Source of the DNA: G963665495 sp963665495
GTDB lineage: Bacteria > Desulfobacterota > Desulfovibrionia > Desulfovibrionales > Desulfovibrionaceae
Assembly (NCBI GenBank): GCA_963665495.1
Contig: OY762289.1
Span: 2,418,001-2,482,000, forward strand
Direction of reading: 5' to 3'
DNA length: 64,000 bases
This document shows, one piece after another, positions 28,077 to 36,904 of this stretch. The notes beneath the pieces are model-generated. The model was not told where the DNA came from. It was given only the letters and a program-made list of their open reading frames with translations, and made no database searches. Made by a program: the position numbers and the translations under genes. Within the stretch, counting starts at the first letter, position 1. The number at the start of each line of letters is the position of its first letter.

Positions 28077-28080
28077 ATGC

Positions 28081-29604
28081 TTACCTCCCGGCGTGTTTGA
28101 CGCCCAAGATGTCCATCTCGGTTTCGGTCAGGGAAATGGCGCGCAGCTTGTCGCGGTTGCCGCGCAGGCTTTCAATGGAGTTGAGCCCCATACCGCCGAG
28201 CATTTCCTTGATTTCGTGGCTCCAGGCCCGGACAAGGTTGGCAATGCGTTTGGCGGCAACTTCAGGATTCTGGCGTTTTTTGAGTTTGGCGTCGTTGGTT
28301 GTGATGCCCCAGGGGCATTTACCGGTGTAGCAGTAGCCGCACATGGTACAGCCCACCGCCACAAGCACGGCCGAGCCGATGTAGACGGCGTCCGCGCCCA
28401 AAGCGATGGCCTTGAGTACGTCGGCGGAGCAGCGGATGCCCCCCGAGGCGATAAGAGAAGCGCGATTGCGGATTCCTTCGTCACGCAAACGCTGGTCCAC
28501 GGCGGCCAGAGCCAGCTCCATGGGAATGCCGACATTGTCGCGGATCATGGTGGGGGCCGCCCCGGTGCCGCCCCGGAATCCGTCGATGACCACCATGTCG
28601 GCTCCTGCCCGGACAATGCCCGAGGCAATGGCCGGCGCGTTGTGCACGGCGGCTATCTTGACCGATACGGGTTTGCTGTATTCCGTGGCTTCCTTGAGCG
28701 CGAAGATCAGCTGCAGCAGATCCTCGATGGAATAAATGTCATGATGGGGCGCCGGCGAAATAGCGTCCGACCCAAGAGGCACCATTCGGGTCTTGGAGAC
28801 TTCGGCGTCGATTTTCTCACCGGGCAAATGGCCGCCGATGCCGGGCTTGGCGCCCTGTCCGACCTTGATTTCCACAGCGGCACCGGCGTTTAGATAGTCG
28901 CGATGCACGCCGAATCGGCCCGAGGCAACCTGGACGATGGTGTTTGCGCCGAATTTGTACAGGGACTCGTGCAGCCCTCCCTCGCCCGTATTGTAAAAAA
29001 TACCGGTTTCCGTGGCGGCTTTGGCCATGGCCTTGTGCAGATTGAAATTGATGGCGCCGAACGACATGGCCCCGAACATCAGCGGTGTTTCCAAACGCAG
29101 CTGCGGGGCGAGCTTTGTTTTCAAGCGCGGCCCGTTTTCCGTCTGCTCCAGTTCTATGCTGTTGGGTTTGGCCCCCAGATAGGTACGCAGTTCCATGGGT
29201 TCGCGCAGCGGATCAATGGACGGATTGGTCACCTGGCTGGCATCCAGCTGCAGATGGTCCCAATAGATGGTTTTATCCTGCGGGCACCCTGCTCCGGAGA
29301 GCAAAATACCGCCCGTATCCGCCTGCTTGTAGAGTCGTTTGATATAACTCTCGGACCAGAGGGCGTTTTCACGAAACTGCGCCGGATTGCGCCGGATGGT
29401 CAGGCAGAGGGTCGGGCACATGGCTGCGCAACGATGACAGCCGGTGCATTTGGTGCTGTCATGGTCGACACGTTCACGCGCCTCATCCAAAAAATGGACT
29501 TCGTAGGGGCACTGCCGGATACAGACTTTGCAATTGATACAACGAGACAGATCCCGCTCGACAACAAAATCGAAGAAACTCTTGCTGAGAGGCTTGAAAA
29601 GCAA
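28081..29604 (-). CDS. Glutamate synthase FMN/ferredoxin domain protein (split GltB)
   Basis: 507 residues. Two N-terminal [4Fe-4S] motifs (CINCKVCIRQCP, CTGCHRCAAMCP; about residues 21-66) precede the FMN barrel (about 110-480). Active-site segments include GKPGIGGHLPGEK, DGFRGGTGAAPTMIRDNVG and ASGGIRCSADVLKAIALGADAV. The Cys group CTMCGYCYTGKCP near residue 425 fits the family's third cluster. It makes glutamate from 2-oxoglutarate and ammonia delivered by the amidotransferase. First gene of the operon. Confidence 0.92.
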   Translation of the reverse strand: MLFKPLSKSFFDFVVERDLSRCINCKVCIRQCPYEVHFLDEARERVDHDSTKCTGCHRCAAMCPTLCLTIRRNPAQFRENALWSESYIKRLYKQADTGGILLSGAGCPQDKTIYWDHLQLDASQVTNPSIDPLREPMELRTYLGAKPNSIELEQTENGPRLKTKLAPQLRLETPLMFGAMSFGAINFNLHKAMAKAATETGIFYNTGEGGLHESLYKFGANTIVQVASGRFGVHRDYLNAGAAVEIKVGQGAKPGIGGHLPGEKIDAEVSKTRMVPLGSDAISPAPHHDIYSIEDLLQLIFALKEATEYSKPVSVKIAAVHNAPAIASGIVRAGADMVVIDGFRGGTGAAPTMIRDNVGIPMELALAAVDQRLRDEGIRNRASLIASGGIRCSADVLKAIALGADAVYIGSAVLVAVGCTMCGYCYTGKCPWGITTNDAKLKKRQNPEVAAKRIANLVRAWSHEIKEMLGGMGLNSIESLRGNRDKLRAISLTETEMDILGVKHAGR

Positions 29605-30433
29605 GACGCCCTCCTCGCGAAACGGTTTTCCAGATTATCCACTCGAAACGAATCAGTACGACAACGGGCTTCCGAACAATTCTGTAAATAGGCTACCAAA
29701 AAATTCTGACATTATTTTGAAAATTACCTTGCTGCGAATATTACTGTCAAGCAAAACCAATTTTTCACATATACTGCCCGTATCAGTAAACTGTTATTAT
29801 CGCTGAGACAATTTGACCCACGGCCGCTGTAACGCTTATTTTTAGCATATTGTTCAAATTTTCACATACTAACTCTTCTATAACATTGTGTAAAAACGAA
29901 CTTTTTTAAGCCGAATGACAGATAAATACGACAATGAGTGCTTGAACTTCATCGGATATTTGGGTATCCCTGCTCTGGGTATTTGATCGTACGTGACAAT
30001 ATCCCCTGCTCTTTGACATAGCGCATTACAGACGTATTGAACCTGGCCGGTTGTTCTGGCCTCTTTACCTGCTCCGCAGTGCAGAGCCAGACAGCTATAG
30101 CGTACTGTAACCTGGTGGTACCTGACTGTTTCAACCGTTTATCCGTCTACTCTTCAATCCATGGCGTCTCTCATGCCACGTGTGACATATTTCATGTAGA
30201 TTGCAGGGCAGCTGGATAAATACAATTTTGATTGGTGAAATGCGGTTCATTTGTGTTCCTCATGGTTCATCAATTCAAAAACAGAAGTCCCGTATCGTTT
30301 GCCAGACGTACCTAACGCGGAACTCTGAAAGCAGCAGTTCCAATTCGATGCACTCGCACGAGGAGTTAGCACAATCGCGTGCACGGGAAGCGCCTGGCGC
30401 TTTCAACACCCCTATGGAAAAAGGGAGTTGCCC
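29605..30433. other. Low-GC intergenic stretch, no supported gene
   Basis: About 830 bp, more AT-rich than its neighbours, with many stops on both strands. TTGACA on the minus strand (29750-29745) could be the -35 of the glutamate synthase promoter, but its -10 is poor. A 61-codon frame on the minus strand (29949-30134) and one on the plus strand (30037-30219) are unsupported and could be remnants. No structured RNA was recognised. Confidence 0.35.
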
Positions 30434-30856
30434 ATGTTTTTCAAAAAAATTCTGTTACCAGTTGATGGATCCGAACATTCGAAAAAAGCGGTCCTCTACG
30501 CGCGCGGCATAGCGCGTTCGCAGGGCGCAGAAGTCGTGCTCTTCCATGCCTATGCTCCCATTTCGGAACTGATAGGCGGAGACTCGAAGAAAGAGCTTAT
30601 TCAGGAGTCCATCGCCCAGTCTGAAGCCTTGATCAAACCCTACAAAGAAATTCTTACCCAGGACGGTATCTCGTTTACTGAGAAAATCGTCATGGGGCGC
30701 CCTTCTGAAAAAATTATCCAGACCTGCGAAGAAGAAGGTTGCGACGGCATTGTGCTCGGCTCTCGCGGGCTTTCGGATTTTGAAGGCCTGTTTGTCGGCA
30801 GCGTGTGCCATCAGGTTCTGCACCTTGCCAAACTGCCTGTGCTGGTGGTTCGTTAA
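30434..30856 (+). CDS. Universal stress protein (UspA family)
   Basis: 140 residues starting MFFKKILLPVDGS, from the ATG at 30434 that AGGGAG (30422-30427) serves at a 6-nt spacing. The ATP-binding pattern is present near the C-terminus (VLGSRGLSDFEGLFVGSV). It is a single-domain cytoplasmic protein. The gene precedes a sodium/proton antiporter gene by 165 bp. Confidence 0.93.
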   Translation: MFFKKILLPVDGSEHSKKAVLYARGIARSQGAEVVLFHAYAPISELIGGDSKKELIQESIAQSEALIKPYKEILTQDGISFTEKIVMGRPSEKIIQTCEEEGCDGIVLGSRGLSDFEGLFVGSVCHQVLHLAKLPVLVVR

Positions 30857-30887
30857 TCGGGGTACTAAACGCATACGCTCAGCGCGT

Positions 30888-30933
30888 CAGGGGATTGGCA
30901 TATTCCCCTGCTCCGCTTGGTGGCGACTGCCAC
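30888..30933 (+). promoter_or_regulatory. Two tandem hairpins in the antiporter leader
   Basis: CAGGGGA pairs with TCCCCTG (30888-30894, 30904-30910) and GTGGC with GCCAC (30920-30924, 30929-30933). They lie between uspA and the antiporter gene. They could end the uspA transcript or shape the leader of the next gene. No T tract follows and no known riboswitch pattern fits. Confidence 0.35.
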
Positions 30934-31021
30934 ATTACGGGGTTGAAAAGGCATCCGCGCTGCAGATCAGCTATGCAATGGGGTAACATTTCAGGAAGTT
31001 CTAACACGGAGGCAATTCACG

Positions 31022-32530
31022 GTGAAGCGACGTAATATTTTGATGGTATTATTCTCTCTCGCGGTACTGTTGACCGTTTGTGTCAACCCGGGCCTGTCGC
31101 ACGCGGCGGCGGACCAGGCAGCCGGGCAGCATGCTGCGGCGGCTGAGGGTCATGCCGACACCGGCCATGGCGGCGAGCATCACGGCGGTGCGCCCCATCT
31201 GGACGGAAGCCTGCTTTCTGCTCCCTGGGTCATTCCTTTTGTCTGCATGCTCCTTTCCATCGCCATCATGCCTTTGACCATTCCGCATATCTGGCATCAC
31301 CACTTCGGCAAGATATCCGTTTTCTGGGGCCTGGCGTTTCTCGTACCATTCACGATAAAATTCGGTTTTTCCCTGGCCATGTTCGAACTGCTCCATACGA
31401 TACTTCTGGAGTATGTCCCATTCATTATTCTGCTTCTGGCCCTGTTCACTGTGGCCGGCGGCGTACGGTTGACCGGTTCGCTCGTGGGTAAACCCTCAGT
31501 CAACACCCTGGTTCTGCTGATCGGCACCGTCCTGGCCAGCTGGATGGGAACCACCGGTGCGGCCATGCTGCTTATCCGCCCCTTGATTCGCGCCAACGCG
31601 CACCGCAAGTATAAAGTGCACACCATCGTGTTTCTGATCTTTCTCGTAGCCAACATCGGCGGCTCCCTGACTCCCCTGGGCGATCCGCCGCTGTTCCTGG
31701 GCTTTCTGAAGGGCGTATCCTTTTTCTGGACGACAAAACACCTGTTCATTCCCATGTGTTTTGTCGCTTCCATCCTGCTGGTTGCCTACTTCATCGCGGA
31801 TACGATTCTGTACGCCAAGGAAGGCAAACCCGAAGCCCCCGCCAATGAAAGCGGCGAAAAGCTGGGCATTGACGGCGGTATCAACCTGCTGCTGCTGCTT
31901 GGTGTTGTCGCAGCCGTCCTGATGAGCGGCATCTGGAATCCCGGCGTGGAAATCAACATCTACCATGTCGAAATCGGCCTGCAGGATCTCACCCGCGACA
32001 TCCTGCTGCTGGTCATCGCCGGCCTTTCCATGAAGCTGACAAAATCCGAAACCCGCATCAAAAACGAATTCGACTGGTTCCCGATCCTCGAAGTCGGCAA
32101 GCTGTTTTTCGGTATCTTCATCTCCATGATCCCCGCCATCGCCATCCTCAAAGCCGGCGAAAGCGGCGCGTTGAAAGACATCATCATGCTGGTGGAACAC
32201 AACGGCGAGCCGGTCAACAAGATGTTCTTCTGGCTCACCGGCGCACTTTCCAGCTTCCTGGACAACGCGCCCACCTACCTGGTCTTCTTCAATACCGCCG
32301 GCGGCGACGCTGTCCACCTGATGGGCGACATGTCCCATACGCTGATGGCCATTTCCGCGGGCGCGGTGTTCATGGGCGCCAACACCTACATCGGCAACGC
32401 TCCGAACTTCATGGTACGGTCCATCGCCGAATCCCAGAACATCAAGATGCCCAGTTTCTTCGGCTACATGGCCTGGTCCGGCGGTATCCTGGTTCCGCTG
32501 TTCATCATTACAACGTTTGTTTTCTTCTAA
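31022..32530 (+). CDS. NhaD-like sodium/proton antiporter
   Basis: 502 residues with a GTG start and a GGAGG ribosome site. A signal-like N-terminus (about 1-29) precedes a His-rich periplasmic stretch (about 36-58, HADTGHGGEHHGG). At least ten membrane helices follow, with NhaD/arsenite-permease-superfamily features: NIGGSLTPLGDPPLFLGFLKG, and SFLDNAPTYLVF with its NAPT motif. Na+/H+ exchange is inferred from the family, and anion transport cannot be excluded. The His stretch could bind metal or sense pH. A strong terminator follows. Confidence 0.82.
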   Translation: MKRRNILMVLFSLAVLLTVCVNPGLSHAAADQAAGQHAAAAEGHADTGHGGEHHGGAPHLDGSLLSAPWVIPFVCMLLSIAIMPLTIPHIWHHHFGKISVFWGLAFLVPFTIKFGFSLAMFELLHTILLEYVPFIILLLALFTVAGGVRLTGSLVGKPSVNTLVLLIGTVLASWMGTTGAAMLLIRPLIRANAHRKYKVHTIVFLIFLVANIGGSLTPLGDPPLFLGFLKGVSFFWTTKHLFIPMCFVASILLVAYFIADTILYAKEGKPEAPANESGEKLGIDGGINLLLLLGVVAAVLMSGIWNPGVEINIYHVEIGLQDLTRDILLLVIAGLSMKLTKSETRIKNEFDWFPILEVGKLFFGIFISMIPAIAILKAGESGALKDIIMLVEHNGEPVNKMFFWLTGALSSFLDNAPTYLVFFNTAGGDAVHLMGDMSHTLMAISAGAVFMGANTYIGNAPNFMVRSIAESQNIKMPSFFGYMAWSGGILVPLFIITTFVFF

Positions 32531-32553
32531 ACGACAACCTTTCACGACTGCTT

Positions 32554-32590
32554 GCCCCCTTTCGCCGCGAGGCGGAAGGGGGCTTTTTTA
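32554..32590 (+). terminator. Rho-independent terminator after the antiporter gene
   Basis: GCCCCCTTTCGCCGC pairs with GCGGAAGGGGGC, and six T residues follow, 24 bp after the stop codon. Confidence 0.93.
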
Positions 32591-32886
32591 TCAGTCCGAA
32601 ATGCATCGCCGGCCTGTCCTGCAAAATCTCAAAAGCCATAAGCACTCAAGAAACGTATTGCGTTCACAGGAAGAGTTGGGTAGTGCTCTAAATAGAGAAA
32701 AAAGCTGCAAGCTCTTGTTTCTGTCTGTTCTTTCCACCGTGATTCTTTGCATTTTGCAGTCATTATTCGCAAAAAACAACAATTCCGGTGAGCCGTATTG
32801 AAAGAGACTTTATATATGGCGGACTGAAAATGCTCATATACGTATAACAGCCATACCGCTTCTAAAACACCATGAGGCGATCAGCG
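32591..32886. other. AT-rich gap before the CARF nuclease gene
   Basis: No gene is supported. TATA-rich sequence at about 32810-32850 may hold the promoter of the next gene. No CRISPR-like direct repeats were seen. Confidence 0.3.
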
Positions 32887-34014
32887 ATGAAAGGAACCGG
32901 AACGCACTGCTGTCTTGTCTCAGAGGAACTGATACCGAACATCATACCTCTGCTCGATCTGAAGACACGGCCCAGACACGTGGAGCTGCTCATCCCCGGA
33001 GATATGCACGCCGCTGCCCGGCCCATACTCCGACTTTGCCAGGAACTCGGCATCAAGGTGCAGCAACATGCCATTTCCGCTTGGAACAGTGATGTAATCC
33101 GTGATGTGTTGCAGAAACTACTCAGTACGTACGCCAAATCCGCCATCAGCTTGAATGTTAGCGGTGGTTTCCGTCTCTTGGCACTCGAGGCCTTCAAGGC
33201 TTTTAGTGAAGAAGGCCGGGAAATTTTTTTCATCGACACCCGCCACGACCGCCGTGTCATGCTTTACCCGGAACTCATCCAGGAGGCACTGCCCAACGTT
33301 TTGACAATCCGCAACTTTCTTACCGCGCATAGCTGTACGCTGGGTGCTCACTCTAAGGGCTACCTCAATCGGGAGGAACGTTCGCTGACCGAACAGCTAG
33401 TCAAGGATCTCAGCATACGCAATAAAAGCTACTGCAATCTCAACTGGTACGCCCAGGAAGCCTTGTCCCGTTTACATATCCAGATCGCCCAGACCCATTT
33501 GCGCAGCATGGATTTTCTCGAATTGCTACAGCTTTTCAAAGCCGCCGGATTTCTGGACTGGGACACTCAGACAGGCGAGCTTTCGTTTCCCGATGAAGAC
33601 AGCCGCTTCTATACCAACGGCGGCTGGCTGCAGCAGCATGTGCTTTTCGTATTGAACAAACTGCGGCCCGCCGTCGATATCGGCGATCTTGCCGCCAACG
33701 CCTTTGTGCAAGACGCGGCGAACCTCTCCGGCGAAATCGACGTGATGTTTACAGCCCGAAACAGACTGTTTCTCATCGAATGCAAACCCCAGAATGCCGA
33801 CGCGGATACGCTGGCTGTGGGAGAATCCCTCAAAAAACTCAAAGACCTCACCGACACGCTTGGCAGTGCGTACGTCAAGGCTATGTTCGTCAGTTACCTG
33901 CCTGTAAAAAAATCACACAGCAACCGCTGCAAACAATACGGCATCCGGCTGGTGGATGGCCACGAGTTTCCCAATCTTCCCGCTATACTCCGGCAATGGA
34001 TCGAATCCAATTAG
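32887..34014 (+). CDS. Card1/Can2-like CARF-domain nuclease (orphan)
   Basis: 375 residues from 32887; an in-frame ATG 15 bp upstream has no ribosome site. The N-terminal half is a CARF (DUF1887-type) fold with the ligand-loop motif N90-V-S-G-G-F-R96 (LNVSGGFRLLALEAF). The C-terminal third holds a PD-(D/E)xK nuclease site: GEIDVMF with D285, and LIECK with E298 and K300. This order and length fit Card1/Can2 ancillary nucleases of type III CRISPR, activated by cyclic oligoadenylate. No cas10, cas6 or CRISPR array is in the window, so the activating signal is unknown. Its own terminator follows at 34074. Confidence 0.85.
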   Translation: MKGTGTHCCLVSEELIPNIIPLLDLKTRPRHVELLIPGDMHAAARPILRLCQELGIKVQQHAISAWNSDVIRDVLQKLLSTYAKSAISLNVSGGFRLLALEAFKAFSEEGREIFFIDTRHDRRVMLYPELIQEALPNVLTIRNFLTAHSCTLGAHSKGYLNREERSLTEQLVKDLSIRNKSYCNLNWYAQEALSRLHIQIAQTHLRSMDFLELLQLFKAAGFLDWDTQTGELSFPDEDSRFYTNGGWLQQHVLFVLNKLRPAVDIGDLAANAFVQDAANLSGEIDVMFTARNRLFLIECKPQNADADTLAVGESLKKLKDLTDTLGSAYVKAMFVSYLPVKKSHSNRCKQYGIRLVDGHEFPNLPAILRQWIESN

Positions 34015-34073
34015 ATTCCAACTGAATTCCAGATCGCGCCTCTTTCTGTCTGTCTTTCCCTGCAAGTAACTAA

Positions 34074-34104
34074 AACAGCAAGTTAGCGTCATGCTGTTTT
34101 TTTT
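34074..34104 (+). terminator. Terminator after the CARF nuclease gene
   Basis: AACAGCA and TGCTGTT form the stem and eight T residues follow. It separates this gene from the glycyl radical locus. Confidence 0.85.
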
Positions 34105-34114
34105 GAAAAAGCAG

Positions 34115-34143
34115 TTGTCAACAAGTAAGCAATTGGTTACTTT
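34115..34143 (+). promoter_or_regulatory. Putative promoter with palindromic operator before the glycyl radical enzyme
   Basis: TTGTCA (34115-34120) and TACTTT (34138-34143) are 17 nt apart. Between and over them lies AAGTAAGCAATTGGTTACTT (34123-34142), symmetric in 9 of 10 base pairs. A repressor bound there would block the promoter. The -10 match is weak. Confidence 0.4.
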
Positions 34144-34169
34144 TATGTCGAACGAACCGCTTTCAGACT

Positions 34170-34209
34170 CTCCGGACTTTCCGGCTACGGCCATGATGCA
34201 AGTCCGGAG
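34170..34209 (+). promoter_or_regulatory. Leader hairpin of the glycyl radical enzyme mRNA
   Basis: CTCCGGACTT (34170-34179) and AAGTCCGGAG (34200-34209) form a perfect 10-bp stem with a 20-nt loop, 40 nt before the start codon. It may stabilise the mRNA or regulate translation. Confidence 0.45.
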
Positions 34210-34248
34210 GCTCGAAAAAGACAACCTGTTACAACATGGAGGAAGATC

Positions 34249-36786
34249 ATGTCGCAGGTAGCACCATCCGTACAAAAAGAATCCGTGATCCTGAAGGGCT
34301 ACGATCCCATTGACCAGGACTACGGCACCGGTACGTCCGGCCTGAATGAAAACCCCTCCCCGTTTGCACGGATCAATGCCTGGCGCAAACAGTTTCTGGA
34401 CACCCCGCTGTCGATTTCCGCGGAGCGTGCCCTGCTCTGGACGGAAAAGCTCCAGGAAAACAAAAACAAACCCTACATCATCCGTTGCGCCGAATGTTTC
34501 AGACACGTCTTGCAGAATATTTCCATTCAAATCGGAACCTACGAGCTTATTGCCGGCAATATGGCCGCGCCGCCGCGCTGCGCCCCGATATTCCCGGAAT
34601 TCTCCTACGAATGGCTCGTGGATGAGATGGAAAACCAGCCGTTCGAAGAACGCAAGGGCGATCGTTTCCTTATCAGCGAAGAGACCAAAAAACAGCTCAA
34701 AGGGATTCGGGAATTCTGGAAAAATGAAACCGTCCACGATCTGGCAAAATCCATCATGCCGGAAACCGCGCTCAAAGGAACCGGCGCGTACGGCAAAGGC
34801 GTTTATCTGCTGGGCAACTATTTCTTCGGCGGAATCGGGCATACATCCGCCCGCTATGAAAAAATCTACGCCCTGGGCTGGAAAGGCCTTATGGCGCAGA
34901 TTGAAGAAAAAATGAGCCAGCTGGATCCCTGCATTCCTGAGGATATTACCAAGCAACAATTCTATGACGCCCAGCTGATCTGTCTGGAAGGCATCATGAC
35001 CTACACCCGCCGTTATGCGGAACTGGCGCGTAAATTGGCGAGTACGGAAGAACAGCCACGGGCCAAGGAATTGCTGCAGATGGCGCAAAACCTGGACTGG
35101 ACCGCTGAAAATCCACCCCGGACTTTCTGGGAAGCCTTGCAGTTGTGGTGGATGCTGACCATGGCCATCACCATCGAGGGCAATGGCCATTCCATCCACT
35201 GGGGCCGTTTTGACCAGCATATGTACCCCTACTACAAAAAAGACATCGCGGACGGCACCATCACCAATGACTTTGTCCAGGAACTCATCGAAAACGCCTG
35301 GATCAAAATCAGCGAATTGACCAAAGTCCGCGACTCCGGGTCCACCAAGGCCTTTGGCGGCGTGGAACTGGGCGGCCCTTCTCTGACGGTCGGCGGTCTG
35401 ACCCCTGAAGGCGAAGACGCCACCAACGAACTCTCCTTCATGGCTGTGGAGGCCCTGGTGCACGTCCGGCTGAATGCTCCCTGGATGACGAGCCGCTGGC
35501 ACGCCAATTCGCCGCACGAATGGTGGGTCAAAGTGACCAAAGCAGCCAAAATGGGCCTGGGAATGCCCTCGTTCTTCAACGATGAAGTCATTATCCCCTC
35601 CATGGTCAACCGCGGACGGACCATTGAAGACTCGCGGGATTACGGCGCGCTGGGTTGTGTCGAGCCCAATTCCGAAGGACGCGAATACGGCTGGCATGAC
35701 GCGGCCTTTTTCAACATGAACAAGGTGCTCGAACTGGCGGTGAACAACGGCAAATGCATCGGTTGCAGCAAGGAATGCCCCCGCTACGAGATCTGTGCCG
35801 GAGCCGGCAGCCAGCTCGGCCTGCAAACCGGTTCTCTGGCGGATTTCACGAGCTTCGATCAGGTCAAAGAAGCGTATGAGAAACAGATGCAATACTGGGT
35901 GGACCGCCTGGTCATGGCGGAAAACTCCATGGATATCGCCCATCAGACCCGGAAACCCCTGCCTTACCTTTCGCTTTTGGTTGAAGACTGCATAGAAAAA
36001 GGCAAAGACGTCACCGCCGGCGGCGCACGTTATAACTTCATCGGCCCGCAGGGTGTGGGGGTCGCCAACGTGGCCGACGGCCTGAGCGCCCTCAAAACGC
36101 TGGTATTCGAAAAAAAGGCCTGTAGCGGCGCCGATCTGCTCAAGGCTCTGGAACAGAACTGGGAAGGCTATGAGCCCCTGTACGCGCTGATCAACAGCAG
36201 CAAAGTTCCCCACTACGGCAATGACGATCCGTACGCCGACGAGCTGGCTCGCTACGGCGCAAAAGTTTACTGCAAACTGCTCGAACGTCGTCCCACAGCC
36301 CACGGCGGAGAATTCCAGGCCGGACTGTATCCGGTCTCGGCCAACGTCCCGCTGGGCGCCATCACCTGGGCCAGCCTGGACGGCCGCAAAGCAGGCGAAC
36401 CGGTAGCGGACGGTGTTTCGCCCGTACACAACAGCCGCGGTTCGCATGATGTGTCCGGGCCTACCGCGCTGGTCAAATCCGTCTCCACCCTGGACCACGG
36501 CATCGCTTCAAACGGGACGCTGCTGAACATGAAGTTCAGCCCGTCCACCATTGCCGGGGAAGTGGGAGATGAAAACTTCATCGGCATGATGAAAGTCTAC
36601 TTCCAACGCAAAGGTATGCATAACCAGATAAATGTCATCAGTCGCGATACTTTGGAAGACGCCATAAAAAATCCCGAAAAGTATAAAGGACTTATAGTTC
36701 GCGTGGCCGGATACAGCGCCTTCTTTACCGAGCTTGACCCGTCGGTACAGCAGGATATATTGGAACGGACTGAGTTGGAACTCTAA
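34249..36786 (+). CDS. Glycyl radical enzyme of the pyruvate formate-lyase family, substrate unresolved
   Basis: 845 residues and an excellent GGAGGAAG ribosome site. The catalytic thiyl Cys is C470 in YGALGCVEP, with E472 after it, and the radical Gly is G821 in RVAGYSAFF. The GCVE pattern is shared by choline lyase, isethionate sulfite-lyase, diol dehydratases and related eliminases. It is therefore more likely a C-N, C-S or C-O lyase than formate-lyase. An unusual insert, C503-x2-C506-x3-C510-x5-C516, follows the active-site strand. No microcompartment or transporter gene is adjacent, so the substrate cannot be named. Oxygen sensitivity is expected. Confidence 0.9.
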   Translation: MSQVAPSVQKESVILKGYDPIDQDYGTGTSGLNENPSPFARINAWRKQFLDTPLSISAERALLWTEKLQENKNKPYIIRCAECFRHVLQNISIQIGTYELIAGNMAAPPRCAPIFPEFSYEWLVDEMENQPFEERKGDRFLISEETKKQLKGIREFWKNETVHDLAKSIMPETALKGTGAYGKGVYLLGNYFFGGIGHTSARYEKIYALGWKGLMAQIEEKMSQLDPCIPEDITKQQFYDAQLICLEGIMTYTRRYAELARKLASTEEQPRAKELLQMAQNLDWTAENPPRTFWEALQLWWMLTMAITIEGNGHSIHWGRFDQHMYPYYKKDIADGTITNDFVQELIENAWIKISELTKVRDSGSTKAFGGVELGGPSLTVGGLTPEGEDATNELSFMAVEALVHVRLNAPWMTSRWHANSPHEWWVKVTKAAKMGLGMPSFFNDEVIIPSMVNRGRTIEDSRDYGALGCVEPNSEGREYGWHDAAFFNMNKVLELAVNNGKCIGCSKECPRYEICAGAGSQLGLQTGSLADFTSFDQVKEAYEKQMQYWVDRLVMAENSMDIAHQTRKPLPYLSLLVEDCIEKGKDVTAGGARYNFIGPQGVGVANVADGLSALKTLVFEKKACSGADLLKALEQNWEGYEPLYALINSSKVPHYGNDDPYADELARYGAKVYCKLLERRPTAHGGEFQAGLYPVSANVPLGAITWASLDGRKAGEPVADGVSPVHNSRGSHDVSGPTALVKSVSTLDHGIASNGTLLNMKFSPSTIAGEVGDENFIGMMKVYFQRKGMHNQINVISRDTLEDAIKNPEKYKGLIVRVAGYSAFFTELDPSVQQDILERTELEL

Positions 36787-36829
36787 CTGTATCGGGCCCC
36801 GGACATCTGATCCGGAAGACTGCAAAACA

Positions 36830-36856
36830 GCGCAGCGGCCCGCAAGGCCGCTGCGC
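36830..36856 (+). promoter_or_regulatory. Strong hairpin between glycyl radical enzyme and activase genes
   Basis: GCGCAGCGGCC and GGCCGCTGCGC form a perfect 11-bp stem around CGCAA, with no T tract. It is likely an mRNA processing or stability element that sets a high enzyme-to-activase ratio. Confidence 0.55.
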
Positions 36857-36904
36857 ATCAAAATCGGAATAGTCGCATCTCCGAATTTTCAAAGGAAACG
36901 CACT

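Noticed and set aside
29949..30219. Two short frames as genes or transposase fragments
   Set aside because: There is no ribosome site and no recognisable motif.
30888..30933. Guanidine-II (mini-ykkC) riboswitch
   Set aside because: The tandem hairpins lack the ACGR loops this class requires.
32540..34014. CRISPR array near the CARF nuclease
   Set aside because: No evenly spaced direct repeats were found on either side.
33913..36498. 861-codon minus-strand frame opposite the glycyl radical enzyme
   Set aside because: It is an antisense shadow; the plus strand has all the catalytic motifs.
34249..36786. Naming it choline lyase or isethionate lyase
   Set aside because: Active-site residues that separate these were not decisive by eye, and the Cys insert is unusual.
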